NCBI GenBank assembly: GCA_018894595.1
Contig: JAHIPN010000093.1
Location: 1-7,401 of the forward strand
Direction: 5' to 3'
Origin: a bacterium
GTDB taxonomy: Bacteria; Atribacterota; JS1; SB-45; 34-128
Length of the DNA: 7,401 nt
This document shows, one piece after another, positions 5,519 through 7,401 of the stretch. Position numbers and translations under genes: made by a program. How positions within the stretch are numbered: position 1 is the first letter of the stretch; each line of letters begins with the position of its first letter. The notes beneath the pieces are model-generated. The model made no database searches. It saw nothing but the letters and a program-made list of their open reading frames with translations, and was not told where the DNA came from.

Positions 5519-5959
5519 TTGAAAATAAAAGAAGTTATGATCCCAGATTTAACTTCCGTCTCTGCCGATACTCCGATAAAAGAAGTTGTCAAGATTATGA
5601 GTCAACAGCGTATGGTGGGATTACCGGTTGTAGATAATGATCAAAATGTCATTGGAATAATTACGGAAAGCGACGTCACCAAAGCCTGTTTACCAGGATA
5701 TTACAAAGAATTACGAAATCCATCTTTTATCCCTGATTTCGATCAGTTTTCCCAGCAAGCTAAAAAGATTGCCCATTTACCGGTAAGAGATTTTATGACT
5801 ACTACGGTCTATTCGGTGGAAGAGGATACCAGCCGAACCGAGGCAGCAAATTTATTATTCAGAAAACATCTAAGGATAGTCCCGGTAGTAAGAGCAGGTA
5901 AATTAGTAGGAATATTGACCCCTCCATCTTTATGTAAGAATGCAATGGAAGAAGATTAG
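5519..5959 (+). CDS. Stand-alone CBS-domain pair protein
   Basis: A 146-residue cytoplasmic protein made of two CBS domains and little else. CBS1 (about 1-57) starts VMIPDLTSV and ends G46-I-I-T-E-S-D-V53. An insert of about 25 residues (60-84) follows. CBS2 (about 85-143) starts VRDFMTTTVYSV and ends G131-I-L-T-P-P-S-L. CBS pairs usually bind adenine nucleotides or S-adenosylmethionine and control a partner protein. In CBS1 the T-x-x-D ribose-contact motif (T49, D52) is intact, while in CBS2 the Asp is replaced by S137, so ligand binding may be one-sided. The start is chosen as TTG (5519) because the ribosome binding site touches the ATG at 5513. The permease gene follows after 19 nt on the same strand, so this protein may sense a ligand for that transporter. 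This link is inferred from context. Confidence 0.9.
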   Translation: MKIKEVMIPDLTSVSADTPIKEVVKIMSQQRMVGLPVVDNDQNVIGIITESDVTKACLPGYYKELRNPSFIPDFDQFSQQAKKIAHLPVRDFMTTTVYSVEEDTSRTEAANLLFRKHLRIVPVVRAGKLVGILTPPSLCKNAMEED

Positions 5960-5978
5960 ATTGGGAAAGGAATAATTA

Positions 5979-7253
5979 ATGAACCAAGCGCTTATAGCTT
6001 TAATAATATTTATAACTACTCTTGTATTTGTTAGCCTGGAAAAGATTAACCGCACGGTGATTGCCTTAAGCGGAGGTCTTCTTTTTATACTGTTAAAAAT
6101 ATTAACTCAACATGAGGCTTTTTTGGCCATAGATTTTAATACTATCGGCCTACTGACCGGAATGATGGTTATGGTCTCTATAATCAAAAGAACCGGTCTA
6201 TTCCAATATCTGGCAATTAAAATATCTAAGCTTGCTCATGGAAACATCTTTTACCTTTTGTTTTTTCTGAGTGTTATTACCGGAATCCTATCCTCGATTC
6301 TGGATAATGTCACCACCATAATATTAATTGTCCCTATAACTTTAGCTATCTGTGAAAACTTGGAAATATCTCCTGTGCCTCTAGTGCTATCTGAAATATT
6401 CGCTTCTAACATAGGAGGAGCGGCAACCCTTATCGGTGACCCTCCTAACATAATAATCGGAAGTGCAGCCCATCTGTCTTTTATGGATTTTATTATAAAT
6501 CTTGCACCTTTCGCCCTGATTTTATTACTTCTCTTGCCGTTCTTTGTCAGGCTATTTTATAAAAAAGAAATGTCACAAAATGTAAAGGAAGCCTGGGGGA
6601 GAGTAGAAAAATTCGATGAAAAGAAAGCAATCGAAGACCCTGTATTATTAAAAAAATCTTTAATGGTCTTTTTATTAACCATATCAATCTTTATCTTCCA
6701 TCATAATCTGGGTTTAGAGGCAGCTACTGTGGCTTTAGCAGGAGCAACTCTCTTGCTTTTGGTCAGTAACATAGACCCGGCAGAAACTTTCTTAGAAGTA
6801 GAGTGGTCTACCCTCTTCTTTTTTATCGGACTTTTCGTGGTGATAGCAGGGGTGGAGAAAGTGGGAATCATTCAATGGCTGAGCAATAAAATCATTACTC
6901 TAACTAAAGGAAATCTTACCCTTACCACTCTGGCAGTTTTGTGGGTCTCGGGAATCACCTGTTCTTTTATTAATAATATCTCTTACACCATCTCTATGGT
7001 TCCGCTAATTCATAATATCGGGGCAGCAACTTCATTTAACCTCAACCCGGTCTGGTGGGCCTTATCCTTGGGTGCTTGTCTAGGAGGAAACGGAACCTTT
7101 ATAGCAGCTGCCGCTAATTTAGTAGGAGTAAATATATTAAAAAGACAGGGCAGAATAATAACCTTTAAGGAATTTTTTAGAATCGGCCTTCCGATAATGT
7201 TAATATCTATTATTCTTTCTTCAGCCTATCTCTTCTTAAGGTATTTATTATAA
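5979..7253 (+). CDS. ArsB/P-protein-type permease of the ion transporter (CitMHS/SLC13-like) superfamily
   Basis: A 424-residue polytopic inner-membrane protein with about 11-12 hydrophobic spans, arranged as two related halves joined by a charged cytoplasmic loop (about 195-226). In the N-half, D109-N-V-T-T (109-113) and S143-N-I-G-G-A-A-T-L-I-G-D-P-P-N-I (143-158) are the hallmark helix-break and substrate-site motifs. The C-half counterparts are N332-N-I-S-Y-T and G366-A-C-L-G-G-N-G-T-F (366-375). The signature resembles arsenite permease ArsB and the P-protein group more than dicarboxylate carriers. The transported ion or acid cannot be read from the sequence; no arsenic genes are nearby. 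The ATG has AAAGGAA about 6 nt upstream and lies 19 nt after the CBS gene, forming a two-gene unit. The C-half Asn332, where I recall Asp in relatives, is unusual. A hairpin with a T-run follows the stop. Confidence 0.88.
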   Translation: MNQALIALIIFITTLVFVSLEKINRTVIALSGGLLFILLKILTQHEAFLAIDFNTIGLLTGMMVMVSIIKRTGLFQYLAIKISKLAHGNIFYLLFFLSVITGILSSILDNVTTIILIVPITLAICENLEISPVPLVLSEIFASNIGGAATLIGDPPNIIIGSAAHLSFMDFIINLAPFALILLLLLPFFVRLFYKKEMSQNVKEAWGRVEKFDEKKAIEDPVLLKKSLMVFLLTISIFIFHHNLGLEAATVALAGATLLLLVSNIDPAETFLEVEWSTLFFFIGLFVVIAGVEKVGIIQWLSNKIITLTKGNLTLTTLAVLWVSGITCSFINNISYTISMVPLIHNIGAATSFNLNPVWWALSLGACLGGNGTFIAAAANLVGVNILKRQGRIITFKEFFRIGLPIMLISIILSSAYLFLRYLL

Positions 7254-7262
7254 AAATAAAAA

Positions 7263-7291
7263 GGGGTAACAGAAAATCGACCCCATTTTTT
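7263..7291. terminator. Short, apparently bidirectional terminator between convergent genes
   Basis: GGGGT (7263-7267) pairs with ACCCC (7280-7284) around a 12-nt loop. On the plus strand it is followed after one A by six T (7286-7291), suiting the permease gene, whose stop is 10 nt upstream. On the minus strand the stem is followed by TTTTTATTTTT (7262-7252), suiting the convergent gene that ends at 7301. The stem is only 5 bp but rich in G-C pairs. Confidence 0.6.
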
Positions 7292-7300
7292 CACTTTAAC

Positions 7301-7401
7301 TCAATTTATTTCTTTTAATGTCCCGTCCGGCATATATTTTAACCTTCTTGGTCTGTCCAGGCATCCAGCAAAACCATCAAATCCCTCTGCTTTTATTTTC
7401 C
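7301..7401 (-). CDS. 3' end of an unidentified gene cut by the right window edge
   Basis: Reading leftward from the window edge, 32 codons are open before a TGA at 7303-7301. The C-terminal peptide includes EGFDGFAGCLDRPRRL and then YMPDGTLKEIN. The composition looks like a real globular protein end (few low-complexity residues, mixed charges), the other two minus-strand frames contain early stops, and a terminator-like hairpin lies 16 nt past the stop. I do not recognise the family. The gene is convergent with the permease gene, so no functional link is implied. Confidence 0.6.
   Translation of the reverse strand, partial: KIKAEGFDGFAGCLDRPRRLKYMPDGTLKEIN

Overview
The window looks like a chromosomal segment of an AT-rich, anaerobic or microaerophilic bacterium. 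The evidence is strong AGGAGG-type ribosome binding sites, sigma70-like promoter boxes, Rho-independent terminators, and a non-heme-iron and flavin system for removing superoxide and oxygen (superoxide reductase, high-molecular-weight rubredoxin, flavodiiron protein) of the kind found in clostridia, Moorella and other strict anaerobes. I cannot name the phylum from sequence alone. A Firmicutes-like or candidate-phylum anaerobe fits.

Left block (1-1359, minus strand). Transcription runs leftward through dfx (desulfoferrodoxin), hrb (flavin reductase-rubredoxin fusion) and the first 42 codons of a flavodiiron protein cut by the window edge. Together they form an electron chain: NAD(P)H to FMN to rubredoxin to the flavodiiron protein (O2 or NO reduction), with superoxide reductase drawing on the same rubredoxin pool. 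The rubredoxin part of hrb has its own internal Shine-Dalgarno sequence and Met, so a free 53-residue rubredoxin may also be made. A small GC-rich hairpin sits between dfx and hrb.

Middle block (1407-5326, minus strand). A tightly packed unit reads PfkB-family sugar kinase (GTG start), then a YbhB/PEBP-like protein (ATGA overlap), then an exported DUF4139/MuiA-like coiled-coil protein (1-nt gap), then a secreted or membrane-anchored acidic Asp/Cys-rich protein of unknown function. It ends at a textbook terminator at 1407-1450. The first three genes look translationally coupled, although their family functions have no known connection.

Right block (5407-7291, plus strand). A divergent region holds a 15-bp perfect inverted repeat next to a probable promoter. 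It leads into a two-gene unit of a stand-alone CBS-pair protein (probably started at TTG) and an ArsB/P-protein-type 12-TM permease of the ion transporter superfamily. The CBS protein is a plausible ligand-sensing partner of the permease. A short GC hairpin with T-runs on both sides separates this unit from the 3' end of a convergent, unidentified gene at the right edge.

I saw no rRNA, tRNA, CRISPR array, insertion sequence or phage gene. Most genes belong to known families. The points deserving most attention are the possible internal rubredoxin start, the unusual kinase/PEBP/DUF4139/secreted-protein cluster, the unrecognised secreted protein, and the two repeat-like hairpins.
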